DNA of 64,000 nucleotides from Neocallimastix lanati (nom. inval.) (GCA_016946835.1 JACVTC010000018.1:1335501-1399500), one strand, 5' to 3'. Positions 1-12,199 are shown, counted from the stretch's first letter. Notes: generated by a model not told the origin, from the sequence alone. Translations and numbers: made by a program.

Positions 1-49
1 TAAATTTAAATTATATTTTTAATAATAATATATTTAAATTATAAAAAAC
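1..49. other. AT-rich junction upstream of truncated Ty3/gypsy element
   Basis: Forty-nine bases of pure A/T-type sequence end abruptly at about position 50, where a good Ty3/gypsy reverse-transcriptase reading frame begins in mid-domain. Gag, protease and the 5' LTR of that element are absent from the window, so the element is either 5'-truncated or interrupted here. Confidence 0.6.
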
Positions 50-2842
50 AGTAAAAGAGCTATCTACCCAACGAGTCCTAGAGAAGAGAAGGCGCTAAAA
101 GAATATATTGATGAAAATTTAGCCAAAAGGTTTATAAGACGCTCAGAATCTCCGGCAGGTTACCCTGTATTGTTCGTGCCCAAGAAGTCTGGTGAGTTAC
201 GACTATTCATGGATTATCGCAAACTGAACCAATGGACCAAACGTAACGCCTATCCTATCCCAAGAATTAGTGCAGTGTTTGAAGCTATAAAAGGAGCATT
301 AGTATTCTCTAAGTTTGACCTCAAATCTGCCTACAAGTTGGTACGAATTCGAAGTGACGAGTATAAGACATCCTTCAACACCAAGTATGGACACTTCGAG
401 CATTTGGTGATGCCTTTTGGTTTAACCAATGCACCAGCGGTGTTCCAAAGCTTCATGAATGATGTCTTCAGCGAGGACATCGGGAAGTACTGTCAAGTCT
501 ACCTCGATGACATTGTGGTATATTCAAAAACCTTAGAGGAACATGTTCAGCATGTTCGAACCATATTAAAAAAGTTGATTAAGCACAAGCTTGTGGAAAA
601 AATGTCTAAATGTGAATTGCACAAGCTTAAGATTTCATTTTTAGGTCATGTGGTCAGAAAAGATGGTGTAGAAACTGACCCAGAAAAGATAAAGGCCGTG
701 GTAAAATGGCAACAACCAGAAAACGTCAAGAAGATGCAAAGCTTCTTAGGCTTTTGCAACTACTATAGAAATTTTATAAGAAACTTTTCAGAAATAGCCA
801 AGCCGCTATTTAAGATGACTTCGAAGAAAGAGAAATTCGAATGGAATGAAGAAGGATTGGCCGCGTTTCACAAGTTGAAGGAAATGCTCACCTCTCCGCC
901 AGTGCTAGCTTACCCTGACCACGAGAAACAATTCTTCGATGAATATGATGCTAGTAATTACGCGATAGGAGGTGTGTTGTCACAAAAAGTAGACGATGGT
1001 AGTCTTCATCCTATATATTATTATTCAAAGACACTCAGCAAGGCTGAAGTGAACTACTCGATTACCGAGAAAAAATTGTTAGCCATTAAGACTGCTTTTA
1101 CAGAATGGCGACACTTGCTTCAAAGTACGAAGCACAAGATTATTGTTTATAGTGACCACAAAAATCTATTGTTCGCTACAAAACCACAACTATTAACTCC
1201 TAGGCAAATCAGATGGCAAGAATTATTCGCCACGTACTGGTTCGAAATAGTATACAGACCTGGGAAAAAGAATGGCAAATCTGATGCCCTCTCCAGAGTT
1301 GAAACAAAGAAAACTGAGGGTAAAGAATTTCCTAAAGATAAGCTATTGAAACCAGATCAATTGGTAAGGTTTGACGATGTAGACGGAGAAGCAAGTTATT
1401 AAGCCTTAGTTACCAATTTCGTGGATGATATTAAGCAGGCCAACAGACAGGACAAAATGGCCAGAGAGATAATAAAAGATTTAGCAGATGACGCCAGAAA
1501 CAATTATAACAAGAAGCTTTGACTGGAAGTAGATGGTCTTCTGGTGAGAAAAGAAAACCCTGAACAAGTATACGTGACCACAACGTTCAGAAAAACAATT
1601 ATTCAATTAAACCATGACTCGGAGTACGCAGGTCACTTAGGAATCGATAAGACTTCGGACCTTGTATCTAGGAATTTCTACTGGCCGAAGATGAGGAAGG
1701 ATATTTCAGGCTAAGTAAAGGCTTGCAAAACCTGCGCTACCAAAAAGGATGATAGACACAAGGAATATAGTACTGCGGTTAGAGTTCCAGTTGCAGAGTT
1801 ATCCAGGCAAGAGGTACAATTAGACTTTATAACGGATCTGCCAGTAAAATGTAGGACAAGAACGGAAGATGTTTATATTTGGGAAACGAAAAGAGCAGGT
1901 TGTATCTTAGTGTGCTGTGACAAATTGACCAAGATGATACACCTGATAGGATTTAAACATGTGTCCAACGCTAACGAGACTGTTGATGCATTCCTGAAGG
2001 AAATTTACAGTTTGCACGGATTCCCTAAGGTGGTTACGACTGACAGAGGTGTTCAGTTTACAAGCCAAGTATGGAAGGAGCTGGAATAGTTCTTCGGAAC
2101 CACTAGTCACCATGAAACAGTAGGTCAAGTCGAAAGGAACAATGCATACGTAGAAACTTATTTTCGGTGCTTTGTGGGAACTTACGAAGATGAAAGCTGG
2201 ATGGATTACTTGTTCTTAGCAGAGTTCTACCAAACAATCTCCTTTCCTTACCTTGTATAACTACCAGGTACACAACTCCCCAAAGACAGCCGACATAGTG
2301 CATTTGTTAGGCGAAACTAAAATGATCGATATCTTTGCTCATAACTTGGGAAACCTAAAGCACATATTGGAAATCGCTCAGACAAGATACCTGGACAACA
2401 TGGATAAGACTCGTATTGATAACTACCCCAGGTATAGACTATTGGACAAGGTATGTCTAAGAAAGCAAGAAAACTACGATGCGTTTCCATTTTATAAATT
2501 AGCAACGAGAAAGTTTGGACCGTTCAAGGTAGTAGGCGTCGACGAAGAAAAGAAAAACTACGGGATAGATATTAGTCATTCGCCGTTTCCAAATATGTAC
2601 CTAGTGTTCCACGTGAGTGAATTGGAACCATACTATAAACTACCAAAGACATTAGTACCAGTTCCTGTAGGAAGACAAAAGATAATTCATATCCTTGGAT
2701 CTAGAAAGCACCAAGGACAGTACCAATATCTGGTTGCGTACCAGAACGATAAATAAGAGAGGGTCAACGCCGACGTGATCGACAACAATCCTCACTATGC
2801 AAAATTGCTGGAGGATTATCAAGATTTTAGCTACTATTGCTA
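50..2842 (+). pseudogene. Ty3/gypsy chromovirus pol relic (RT, RNase H, integrase, chromodomain)
   Basis: Retrotransposon polyprotein remnant. One frame runs from about 50 to 2230. RT comes first, with 'SPAGYPVLFVPKKSGELRLF', 'FDLKSAY', 'MPFGLTNAPA' and the catalytic 'YLDDIVVYS' (about 490-520). RNase H follows ('YDASNYAIGGVLSQ', 'ITEKKLLAI', 'YSDHKNL', 'KSDALSR') to about 1300. The integrase shows its HHCC finger (about 1610-1745) and catalytic D, D, E ('QLDFITDLP', 'TTDRGVQF', 'GQVERNN'). A frameshift lies near 2230-2252, after which the last frame carries a GPY-like region and a chromodomain ('ILGSRKHQGQYQYLVAY'). In-frame stops sit at 1400 (TAA), 1520 (TGA), 1712 (TAA), 2087 (TAG) and 2754 (TAA); each could come from a Gln or Arg codon by C to T. 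No plausible Met start exists; the frame simply enters from the 5' junction. The RT and RNase H catalytic residues remain, but the element cannot make a full Pol protein. Confidence 0.93.
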
Positions 2843-3440
2843 ACGTCATCAACCATTAGTAACTTGCTCCTTGGGAGAGGCCTTGTAATAGATACATGGT
2901 AACTTCAAACCTATCCAATGATAGTTCTTTGGTTACGTAACGTATCTCTAAACAGTTAGCAATTTCGGCTAATCAAATAAAATCTTTTATTAATTTCGTA
3001 CATTAAATTTTATTATTTTTATAGTTAACTATATAGTTAAATATTTAGTTAAATATATTTTATTTAGTGATTAGTAAACTAAGTTAAATTAAATTATTTA
3101 CCAATCATAAAATTATTGACATGTATAAATAACAATTGAACTTGTAACTGTAACGCACTAGCGTTACTATTAACGTAAATTGTTGATAAAAATATTAATA
3201 TTAATAAATAAAATATAATTATTAAATAAAAATATATTACTCAGTATAAGCCCAGTAACTGATAACAGATAGAGTTATAAAGTGTTGCGCTATATTCTAG
3301 TGTAATAGAAGATAATAGTTATAATTATAGTTAATTTAGTGTTTATTATTAACAACTCGAATAGAGAGGTGTTAAGTTATCTTAGCCTTTAAATTTAATT
3401 GTTTTTCGTTATTTTAGTTAATAATAAACTTACATTTTAC
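2843..3440 (+). repeat. 3' noncoding / LTR-like region of the Ty3/gypsy element
   Basis: Sequence just after the pol relic is less A/T-biased than its surroundings. It contains a short palindromic motif, AACGCACTAGCGTTA (about 3152-3166), followed by TTAACGTAAATTGTT. The same arrangement occurs in reverse complement next to the second Ty3/gypsy relic (about 15390-15430), with further similarity around 3240-3300 versus 15280-15330. That supports a shared LTR or 3' UTR. Exact LTR ends were not resolved. Confidence 0.6.
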
Positions 3441-3466
3441 ATATGATTTATACCTGATATTCTTAA

Positions 3467-3490
3467 TCTACAAAAATTAAATTTTGTAGA
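3467..3490. repeat. Perfect short inverted repeat
   Basis: Nine-base perfect arms (TCTACAAAA / TTTTGTAGA) flank a six-base loop, just after the LTR-like region of the first Ty3/gypsy element. It could be a cruciform or an RNA hairpin; function unknown. Confidence 0.7.
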
Positions 3491-4425
3491 AGTGAATAAG
3501 AGGATAAATACTGAATAAAATAGATTTAAGAAATTTAAAAAAAAAATAAATATGTTTTATTATTAAACACAAAAATGTTTTATTAAAAAAAATTTATTTT
3601 TATTTTAATATTAATCTTTATTTATTTAATAATTAATTTTGTTTAAATTAATAAAATAATTGTTAAAACTAATAAAATAATAAAAATGAAATATTTATTA
3701 TTTATACTAATTTATTTTAAATTTTAATAATAAAATTGATTATTAATGACTAATAAAATATCTATAATAATTTATTAAATAATTAATAATCATAAAAATT
3801 GATTATTAAAAACTAATAAAAATATCTATAATAATTTATTAAATAATTAATAATAAAGAATAATTTATAAGAAATATTTACATGTTTTTATATTTTTCTT
3901 TGATTTTAAACTATTTACATTAAAAATAATAAAATTAATAAAAGAGAAATAAAGAATAATTTATTATTAAATTAAACAATATTTACAATTAAAATATTAA
4001 TAAAGATGAGTTTTAAAATGTTATTTTAATTACAATTTGTATATAAAAGTTGAGTTATAAAATAAATAAAATAATCATTATTTTAAATAAAAGTAACTTA
4101 AAAATTATTTAACTATTTAATTTTAATTTTGAGATGTTTATAAGTTTGTTAATTTGTTATTTATAATTTATTAAATTTGTTTATTATTTTGTTTAGTTGT
4201 AGTTTTAGAAAAATATTATTTACTAATTTATTTTAGATTTTAATTAAAATTATTAATGATTAATTAATTTATTATTATTTTATTTTAATTATTTTTATTT
4301 AATTAAATTTTCTTTAATATGGATTTAATTTTTTTTTTAGAATGGATTAATTTTTGGGTTAAGTTAGACAAGAATTTGTTCTTTATTATTTATTTTAATT
4401 TAATAATTTTGTTATTTATCACATA

Positions 4426-4500
4426 TGGTAGACTCGGGGTTAACACGTATAGATTTAAAATCAAGCAGGGGGGACGGGTATTACCCTGCTTTGATTTTAA
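4426..4500 (+). repeat. GC-rich module with strong hairpin, copy A
   Basis: TGGTAGACTCGGGGTTA is followed by a stem whose arms are TTAAAATCAAGCAGGG and CCCTGCTTTGATTTTAA (4455-4500) around a loop of about 13 bases. It is conserved almost base for base in copy B while its surroundings are nearly pure A/T. The leading TGG preceded by ...TTATCACATA resembles an LTR end plus a tRNA primer-binding site, but the implied tRNA would break the usual G53-C61 pair if matched beyond about 14 bases, so that reading is tentative. Confidence 0.6.
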
Positions 4501-4916
4501 ATTATATAAAAAAAAAAATTTCTTTTTACTAAAATTATTTATTATTTATTAATATTAAGATTTATTTTTGAAGTACATACATTTAATTTTTAAGAAATAT
4601 TTACAATATTTATATTTCTTTATAAATTTAAAGTATAATTATTTGTTTATAATTTAAGTAATTTTATAGAATTATTGAATTAATTTTATATCAATATTTC
4701 ATTTTTGTTTTAATTTTTATAAATATAATAATATAATATTCAAATATAATTTAATTAAAAATAATTATAAAATAAATATATAGAAAATAGTTTTTACTAT
4801 TTTCTTTGATATTTTTAAGTTAAATAAATTGTTTTTAAGGATTAATATAATAAATTTAATAATCTTTAATTATTTTAAATAATACTTGTAATTATTTTCA
4901 AAAATAAAATAAAAAA

Positions 4917-5210
4917 TTTTTATAATATTTAATTAATAATTTTAATAGTAAATTTTATAATAATTTTAATAATAATATTTAATTAATAATTTTAATAATT
5001 TTATAATAATATTTAATTAATAGTTTTAATAATTTTATAACAATTTTATAATAATATTTAATTAATAATTTTAATAATTTTATAATAATATTTAATTAAT
5101 AGTTTTAATAATTTTATAATAATTTTATAATAATATTTAATTAATAGTTTTAATAATTTTATAATAATTTTATAATAATATTTAATTAATAAATTTAATA
5201 ATTCAAAATA
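4917..5210. repeat. Tandem AT repeat (copy A)
   Basis: Repeated units alternate ATAATATTTAATTAATA with TTTTAATAATTTTATAA, about seven imperfect repeats. The same array type recurs in copy B. Confidence 0.8.
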
Positions 5211-5399
5211 TCTTAAAAGTATATAATTTTTAATATTTACAATAATACTTTAATATATACATATGTTTAATAATATACAACAAATTAATTAATTAAAATT
5301 GATTTAATATTATTTACAAGTTAAATTTAATTTATATTAAAATAAATTATTTTTACAATGAGGTTTAGGTTATGAAGAATATAGGAAAGAACACTTAAT

Positions 5400-5455
5400 T
5401 AAAGAATAATTAATAATATTTTATAACAAAATAAATGTTATTAATTCATTCTTTA
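5400..5455. repeat. Hairpin with TAAAGAAT/ATTCTTTA ends
   Basis: Arms TAAAGAATAATTAATAA and TTATTAATTCATTCTTTA pair with a single bulge around a ~21-base loop. Similar ends (GTAAAGAA...TTCTTTACC) occur at 7850-7923 and 10675-10715, suggesting one hairpin family. Confidence 0.7.
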
Positions 5456-5758
5456 CCACATTGTAATAATTTAATTATAAAATTAATTATAATTAAATTA
5501 TTAACTACAACTTAATAATAATTAAATAATAATTATTATTAAATTGAGAAAGCAAAAAAGATAAATATACTTATCTTCTATTAGAAAGAGTTTATTATAA
5601 CTAATTATAATAAACTAATAACACAGAATTGTCAAAGAGAAAAGATTATTTTATTTTATTTTATTTTTAAATTTGTTTTATTAAAACTAACTTTATTAAA
5701 ATAGAAATATAAAATATTTATTAATGTTATTATTATATTATAATTGTTATAATAATAA

Positions 5759-5816
5759 CTCTTGATTTCTCAAAGAGAATTCAAGAGCCTTATTTATACT
5801 TTTTTGAAAAATAAGG
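5759..5816. repeat. Two adjacent hairpins
   Basis: CTCTTGATTTCTC-AAA-GAGAATTCAAGAG (5759-5787) has 13-base arms with one mismatch. It is followed directly by CCTTATTT...AAATAAGG (5788-5816). The first looks like a stable stem with a three-base loop. Confidence 0.75.
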
Positions 5817-5855
5817 TTAAATTAAAAAATGTTTTCTAATTTTAACAAATCTCTT

Positions 5856-5978
5856 ATCTAGGAAAATATTAGACAGAAAAACCTAGATAATATTTTTGAT
5901 CGATATTCTATCCATATCGTTCATCGTATCAATTAGGTAAAACCAATTACTTTTAAGAAGTGATTGGGAAAACCCTAA
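5856..5978. repeat. Cluster of stems with A-rich internal loops
   Basis: ATCTAGG...CCTAGAT (5856-5888) and TTAGG/CCCTAA with inner CCAAT.ACTT/AAGTGATTGG (5933-5978) form stems interrupted by AAAA-containing loops. Base composition is more balanced than nearby. It could be a structured RNA or part of an old element; I do not recognise it. Confidence 0.45.
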
Positions 5979-7849
5979 TTAACCGATTCGCTAATCTAAT
6001 CTAATTATCGAAAATAAAAGAATAAAATAATAAAAGATATTTCGATCATAAAATCATAAATTTACAAATAAGGAAAATAACATAATAATGATATTAATAA
6101 ACAAAATACAGAATACATTATTAAAATACATATTAGAATACATAATATATTTGTTTACAATTTAATTAAATAAATAAACTAAGACTAATAAAATTAATAA
6201 TTAAATGTATAATTAAATAAACTATAATTATTTATAAATGTATAAATAATAATTAATTAAATAAATTTTGTTGTATTAAATTAATGAATATTTAATATTG
6301 ATTTAAATAAATTATAATTAATATTTAAATGAATAAATATTATATAATTAAATAAAGTTATAATTATAACTTAACTAAGAAAATATAATTATTTTATTTA
6401 AAAATAATTATAGATTCTTACACACATATGATACAGAACATTTAAAATATTCCATATCTAGCTATTTATTTATTTGGTCGTTTTCTAGGGAATTATGACA
6501 CGATAATATATTCTAATAAATATAAGAAAATAATTTATAATAATAATGTTTTATAATAATATTTTATTCTTTATTTATTTTTATAATTTTATTTTTACAT
6601 ATATAAATATTTATTATTACATTCTCTTAATTTTATATAATTGTTAAAATAATTATTTAATATTATATTTTTTTATTAAACATATCTCTTAAACTATTAA
6701 TTTCCTAATAAGTTTATTTAATAATACATTTTCATAATTAAATAGTATATAATAATCAATATTTAAAAATATATTTCCTAAATAAAATATAATCATCAAT
6801 ATTTATAATATAACTCCTAAAACTATATAATTCTCAAAATAATACTTAAAATATAAAATAAAACTTATTAATAATAATGATGAATTAATTTATTATCATA
6901 ATAATAGAATCATTAGTAATATAATTTATCTATTTTAATTATGATAAAAGAATTAACCATGTTTTTTAAAAATAATTATTTGAATAACTATATATAAATT
7001 ATTTTAATTATTATAACCAATAATATTTATACAATATTTCTAACCTAAATTTCCTACCTAAATCTTATTTTTATGGTGGTATCGTATCACATATGCTATG
7101 GTTCGAGTTTAATTAGAAATTTTATTAATTATTTATTTTTAATATTTTTCTGTCTACATTTTAATTATTGAAAAACTTCACTTATTTATACTTTTTAAAA
7201 AAAATAAATATGTAAAGCCTTTCTACATTTTATTATCATATTTAAAAAAAAATAATTTACTATTACTAATTACTAAAAATTTTATATTAATTTAAATTAA
7301 CTAATTCATAAATATTTTTATTTTAATAAATTTTGTTTATATAATTTTATATTATTTTTCATATACTAAAACTAAATTATTTAATATATACAAAAAGAAA
7401 CAAACAAAATTTAAAAAGATTTCACAGAAATATAAAGTTATTTTAATCAAGACTATTAATATAATATTCTTATATTTTATATAAAATAAATTTAAAAACT
7501 ATAATATATTTAATATTTATTATTAATCAATTAAGATTTGATTTTATTTGTGGGGAATAAAAATATTAAATAACCAATTTAAAAATAAAATAAAATACTA
7601 AAAAGAATACAATTTTAATATTGATACAATATAATAATAATTTAATAATATATTTGAAAAATAAAAATTAAATATTAATATTGATAATAAGCACTTAATA
7701 ATAAAATATTAGGTTAAATTATAGATATTGATATTAATAATAAAAATATAGAATTATTGATAATATTTTAGAAACTTTTAATAAAAATATAAAAAAAAAT
7801 TATATTTATAAAATAATTTAGTATAGAAAATATAGTAAAGTAAAATTAA

Positions 7850-7923
7850 GTAAAGAACAATATAATGGATTCTAAACTAAGTTGAAATTCTAATTAATAA
7901 TCCATTATATGTTCGTTCTTTAC
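7850..7923. repeat. Long hairpin with GTAAAGAAC/GTTCTTTAC ends
   Basis: Arm 7850-7871 (GTAAAGAACAATATAATGGATT) pairs with arm 7899-7923; the second arm carries a short insertion, and the loop is 27 bases. It shares terminal motifs with the hairpins at 5400 and 10675. Confidence 0.8.
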
Positions 7924-8324
7924 CATATAATTGATAAATATTGAAAGTAATCTTAATTTTGATTTAGAATCAAAAAGTGATTATTTTCTTTATCAAAGTA
8001 AAAAAAAATAATAATAAAAATGTTTTATAAAATAAACACAAAAGTTTTATTAGAAAACGCTCTTTTTCTAATATTTATTGTTTAATTTTTATTTATAAAT
8101 TTATTAAATTTTGATTATTAAAAATATAAAATTAAAATTACAAGTTATTAAATATTAATTTCATATATAATAATAATAAAGAAAAATAAGAAAAATATTA
8201 AAGGTATTTATATTTTTCCTTAAACTTAAGCTATTTACAATTTTAAAATAATTACTTAAAGTAAAATAAAACAAATAAATAATATTAATTTTATTAAATT
8301 TAAAAAATTAATTAAGATAACAAT

Positions 8325-8361
<37 letters not shown>

Positions 8362-8568
8362 TATTCAGTTAATTATTATTTAGTTAATTTCATGTCAGAG
8401 TTTGTTTGAATAAGAAAATATTTTCATTTAATTTTGTTGTTAATTAATTAATTTTATTTTGTTTTCTAAAGTAATTTTAACTATAATTAATTATGTTATA
8501 TATATAAGGTTAGTTTATTGTATAATTATATATTAGAAACTATTTTTATAATTTTGTTATTTATCAAT

Positions 8569-8643
8569 TGGTAGACTCGGGGTTGATTCGTATGGATTTA
8601 AAATCAAGCAGGGGGGACGGGTATTACCCTGCTTTGATTTTAA
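8569..8643 (+). repeat. GC-rich module with strong hairpin, copy B
   Basis: TGGTAGACTCGGGGTT followed by the same stem as copy A (arms about 8598-8613 and 8626-8643). Only the spacer between the TGG segment and the stem differs by a few bases. Confidence 0.6.
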
Positions 8644-9049
8644 CAAAAAAATTCTTTTTATTAAAAATTATTTATTATTTATTAATATAAAATTTTATTT
8701 TTGAAGTACACATATTTAATTTTTAAGAAATTGTTACAATATTTATAATTTTTTATAAATTTAAAGTATAATTAGTTGTTTATAATTTAAGTAATTTTAT
8801 AGAATTATTGAATTAATTTTATATCAATATTTCATTTTTGTTTTAATTTTTATAAATATAATAATATAATATTCAAATATAATTTAATTAAAAATAATTA
8901 TAAAATAAATATATAGAAAATAGTTTTTACTATTTTCTTTGATATTTTTAAGTTAAATAAATTGTTTTTAAGGATTAATATAATAAATTTAATAATCTTT
9001 AATTATTTTAAATAATACTTGTAATTATTTTCAAAAATAAAATAAAAAT

Positions 9050-9560
9050 TTTTATAATATTTAATTAATAATTTTAATAGTAAATTTTATAATAATTTTA
9101 ATAATAATATTTAATTAATAATTTTAATAATTTTATAACAATTTTATAATAATATTTAATTAATAATTTTAATAATTTTATAATAATATTTAATTAATAG
9201 TTTTAATAATTTTATAATAATTTTATAATAATATTTAATTAATAGTTTTAATATATATAATAAATTTAATAATCTTTAATTATTTTAAATAATACTTGTA
9301 ATTATTTTCAAAAATAAAATAAAATTTTTATAATATTTAATTAATAAATTTGATAATATTTAAATAATAATTTTTATAATAATTTTTAATAATAATTTTT
9401 AATAATAATTTTTAATAATAATTTTTAATAATAAATTTAATTAATAATCTTAATAATTTTATAATATTAATAGTTTATAATAATTTTTAGAATAATATTT
9501 AATTAATAATTTTAATAATTTTATAATAATTTTTATAATAATATTTAATTAATAGTTTTA
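9050..9560. repeat. Tandem AT repeat (copy B)
   Basis: Same repeat type as 4917-5210, but longer and broken by a stretch of AATAATTTTT repeats at about 9365-9430. Confidence 0.75.
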
Positions 9561-9731
9561 ATAATTTAGTATCTTAAAAGTATAATTTTAATATTTACAA
9601 TTGTATTTTAATATATACATATAACAATAAAGTAATTAATTAAAATTGATTTACATTATTTACAAGTTAAAATTAATTTATATCAAAATAAATTAAATTT
9701 TATTATTAAATTTAGGTTATCAAGAATATAG

Positions 9732-9838
9732 GAAAGTACTGTTAAGGAATGAACAAATAATGTTAATTTTATTATTTTTCATAAAAATAACTTAACCACT
9801 AAAATTAAATTATTTATTTCCTTACTTGGGGAACTTTC
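9732..9838. repeat. Imperfect inverted repeat
   Basis: GAAAGTACTGTTAAGGAA pairs with TTCCTTACTTGGGGAACTTTC across a ~68-base AT loop. It lies at the end of copy B, in the position where copy A has its 5400 hairpin. Confidence 0.55.
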
Positions 9839-10674
9839 TTATGTTCTATTACTGCCAAATTATTACTAATATTAAATTTATTATTATTAATATAAATTCT
9901 TTATTAATATCAATACTTTATTATTAAAATTAATATTATATTATTAATATCAATATTATTATCAATATCTAGTTTTATTAATATGATTTATTCTATCAAT
10001 ATTTTATTATTAAAGAAAATTTTATTTTACAAATATTACTAATACAGATTATTTATTATTAATAAAAATTAATATAATTAATAATGATTTAAAAATATTT
10101 TACTTAAATCCATGATCCTTGTCATTAAAATTAGTAATACTTCCTTCCAAAATACACCCTATTTATAATAAGATTAATAATAGATAATAATCTAAAATAC
10201 TTTTATTTAAAAATAGTATAAAATTAAATAATACTCTATTACTAATAGTTCTGTAAAAGTAATAAAATTATTTTTAAAATATATTATCACTACAATTAAT
10301 AATAAATAGTTTAGAATTTAATAATATGTAATAATTATTTATTATAATAGAATAGATTATGAATTTATAATTTAAATACAATTCAAACATGTAACTCTAA
10401 GATATTCTAAAGAAATGGCTTGACCATTTCTAACGATAAAAAAAATATAAATAGATGAGAAAATTGTATTTTAGAAAAATAATCTGAAGAAAAAAAATAT
10501 AATCTTATTAAAGAAATTAATTTATTTTTAGTTTTTAATTGAATAATTTTTATTAAATAAATAAATAAAATATTTTAAAAAAAAGATATATTTTAATTTT
10601 TAATTTTTTTTTTATTTTAGTGTTTATTTCTATATTTATTATTATTCTGTCCCGAACCTCAACAGTACAATTTA

Positions 10675-10715
10675 GTAAAGAATAATAAAATAAAGGTTAT
10701 TAGTTCATTCTTTAC
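10675..10715. repeat. Hairpin with GTAAAGAA/TTCTTTAC ends
   Basis: GTAAAGAATAATAA pairs with TTATTAGTTCATTCTTTAC with small bulges. It is followed by CACAA, as at the 5400 hairpin. Confidence 0.65.
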
Positions 10716-11321
10716 CACAATTAATAAGTTTAAGGTATTATTTATTTTATTTTCTTAAACTTATTTTATATCGTTTTACCTTGTTTTATTTTAACAAGTT
10801 TTACCGATATTTAATATTTAAATTTACTTAATTATTTTAAAAAAAATGTTTTATTAAAAATTTATATAATATTTAATCTATATATTAAATATTATAATTC
10901 TTTTTATAAATAATTAAAATAGTTAAATACTATAATATAAATAATATAGTTTATAACTTTATATATTTGTTATAATAATAATTTTTATTTAATATTTTTA
11001 TAGTTGATTATACAACGTTGAGAAATATTTTTAATTGTTAAAATTCATTATTTTTCTAAATAAATTCTCTTAATAAATTTCATAATTATTTTATAAATTA
11101 ATTTCTAAAGAACTAATTATTCCATATAAAAAATTTAATATTTATATTATTATTATAGTTGGTGTAACTATATTTTCCAATCAAATGTATATAAATATTA
11201 TTATTAAATAATATTATTATAATAATAAAAATTATTATAATTATTTAATATTATGAACAAGATTATTATTAAGTTATTACTATTTAATTATTTTAATATT
11301 TAAAATATTATTGTTGAAATT

Positions 11322-11353
11322 ATAACTGAATTGAAATCTCAATTTCAGTTATT
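11322..11353. repeat. Short-loop hairpin
   Basis: ATAACTGAATTGA and TCAATTTCAGTTAT pair with one bulge around a very short loop. Confidence 0.7.
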
Positions 11354-11419
11354 TACATTTCAATAGTTAACAAATATTATTTATTTAATTATAAATAATA
11401 TATATATTTAAATAATTAA

Positions 11420-11507
11420 TAATTAATATAAATTCTTATTTAATATTTAAGGAATTATCTTAGGCCTAATAATTCTGAGAATATTAGTAAATAAGATTTA
11501 TATTAAT
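11420..11507. repeat. Large imperfect palindrome centred on TTAGGCCTAA
   Basis: An approximately 88-bp palindrome: TAATATAAATTCTTATTTAA on the left and TTAGTAAATAAGATTTATATTA on the right, with the perfect centre TTAGGCCTAA at about 11460-11469. Confidence 0.7.
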
Positions 11508-11750
11508 AATTTCAATTATCTACATATGACGTCACATGTATTTATTTATATTATGTTTATATATATGTTTACATCATATATATTAACTACTATTTTTAAT
11601 TATTCAAATTAATTATATAATTATAAATTAAATTTATTTAGTTATATTAAATATTTTAAACATATCGATATTGTTATTATCTTAATATTTTATTAATATT
11701 CATATTACTATATTATTAATATCTTATAATTAAATATTATTATTATGTAA

Positions 11751-11804
11751 CTTACAAAGTATAAAAGAAAGATGTAAAAATCTATCTTTTATGTTCTTTG
11801 TAAG
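11751..11804. repeat. Long hairpin CTTACAAAG...CTTTGTAAG
   Basis: Arm 11751-11773 (CTTACAAAGTATAAAAG...) pairs with arm 11780-11804 with two small bulges and a six-base loop. Over 20 paired bases make it one of the most stable hairpins in the window. Confidence 0.8.
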
Positions 11805-12112
11805 GTTATTGTACTTACAATAATTATATACTAATAATTCAATAAATAAATATTTTCATAAATCCTTCAAAGAAATTATTATTTAAAATATTCTTAGATA
11901 TTAAGTGTTTAAATAACTTAACTATTTATCTTATATTATTTTTATATTATTATTAATTAATTATTGTTGGATTATTAATATATAATTCAACATATTAACC
12001 TAGTAACGTTATTAATCATAAAACTATTTTATATCTTAATTTTAACAATTATAAAATCTTTTACTATTTCTTAATATATATTATTATTATTTATCTCAAT
12101 AATCAATGGGAA

Positions 12113-12194
12113 GTCACTTTGGCGAAGTGGTTAACGCGGTGGCCTGCTAAGCCATTTCCCTTTGGGAGCGCAGGTTCGAGTCCTGCAGGTGACG
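12113..12194 (+). tRNA. tRNA-Ser(GCT)
   Basis: All parts of a class II tRNA are visible. The acceptor stem is GTCACTT/AGGTGAC with one G-T pair and discriminator G. The D arm is GCG...CGC. The anticodon stem GTGGC/GCCAT holds the loop CTGCTAA (anticodon GCT, reading AGC/AGU Ser codons). The long variable arm has the stem CCC-TTT-GGG, and the T arm is GCAGG-TTCGAGT-CCTGC. GGTTCGAGTCC serves as the B box. There is no intron and CCA is not encoded. Length (82 nt) and the long variable arm fit serine. Confidence 0.97.
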
Positions 12195-12199
12195 TATAC

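Larger units (their letters stand above)
3540..5470 (+). repeat. Duplicated AT-rich block, copy A
   Basis: This block matches copy B (about 8010-9880). It has a shared opening around 'AATGTTTTAT...AACACAAAA', the GC-rich module at 4426-4500, an almost identical ~370-bp stretch (about 4625-4990 versus 8757-9130), the tandem repeat tract and an ending around 'AAGAATATAGGAAAG'. Equivalent points in A and B are about 4.14 kb apart. Ends are approximate. Confidence 0.75.
8010..9880 (+). repeat. Duplicated AT-rich block, copy B
   Basis: Second copy of the block described at 3540-5470. It contains the GC-rich module (8569-8643), the near-identical central segment and an expanded tandem tract. A short internal re-duplication at about 9256-9345 repeats 'AATAATCTTTAATTATTTTA' and its neighbours. 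Ends are approximate. Confidence 0.75.
3441..12112. other. Gene-free AT-rich region built of duplicated blocks and hairpins
   Basis: I see no credible gene in this 8.7-kb stretch. It holds two related ~1.9-kb blocks (about 3540-5470 and 8010-9880), tandem TAATATTTAATTAATA-type repeats and a series of inverted repeats listed separately. The only open frame of note (4319-4552) runs through low-complexity Phe/Leu/Ile codons and the GC-rich hairpin, and has no protein-like features. Confidence 0.7.

Noticed and set aside
4319-4552. 77-codon plus-strand frame
   Set aside because: Runs through AT repeats and the GC-rich hairpin; not kept open in the duplicated copy near 8500.
7076-7115. Possible tRNA fragment or primer site (TGGTGGTATCG... 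and GGTTCGAG)
   Set aside because: The B-box-like GGTTCGAG is not flanked by pairing T-arm bases and no cloverleaf forms.
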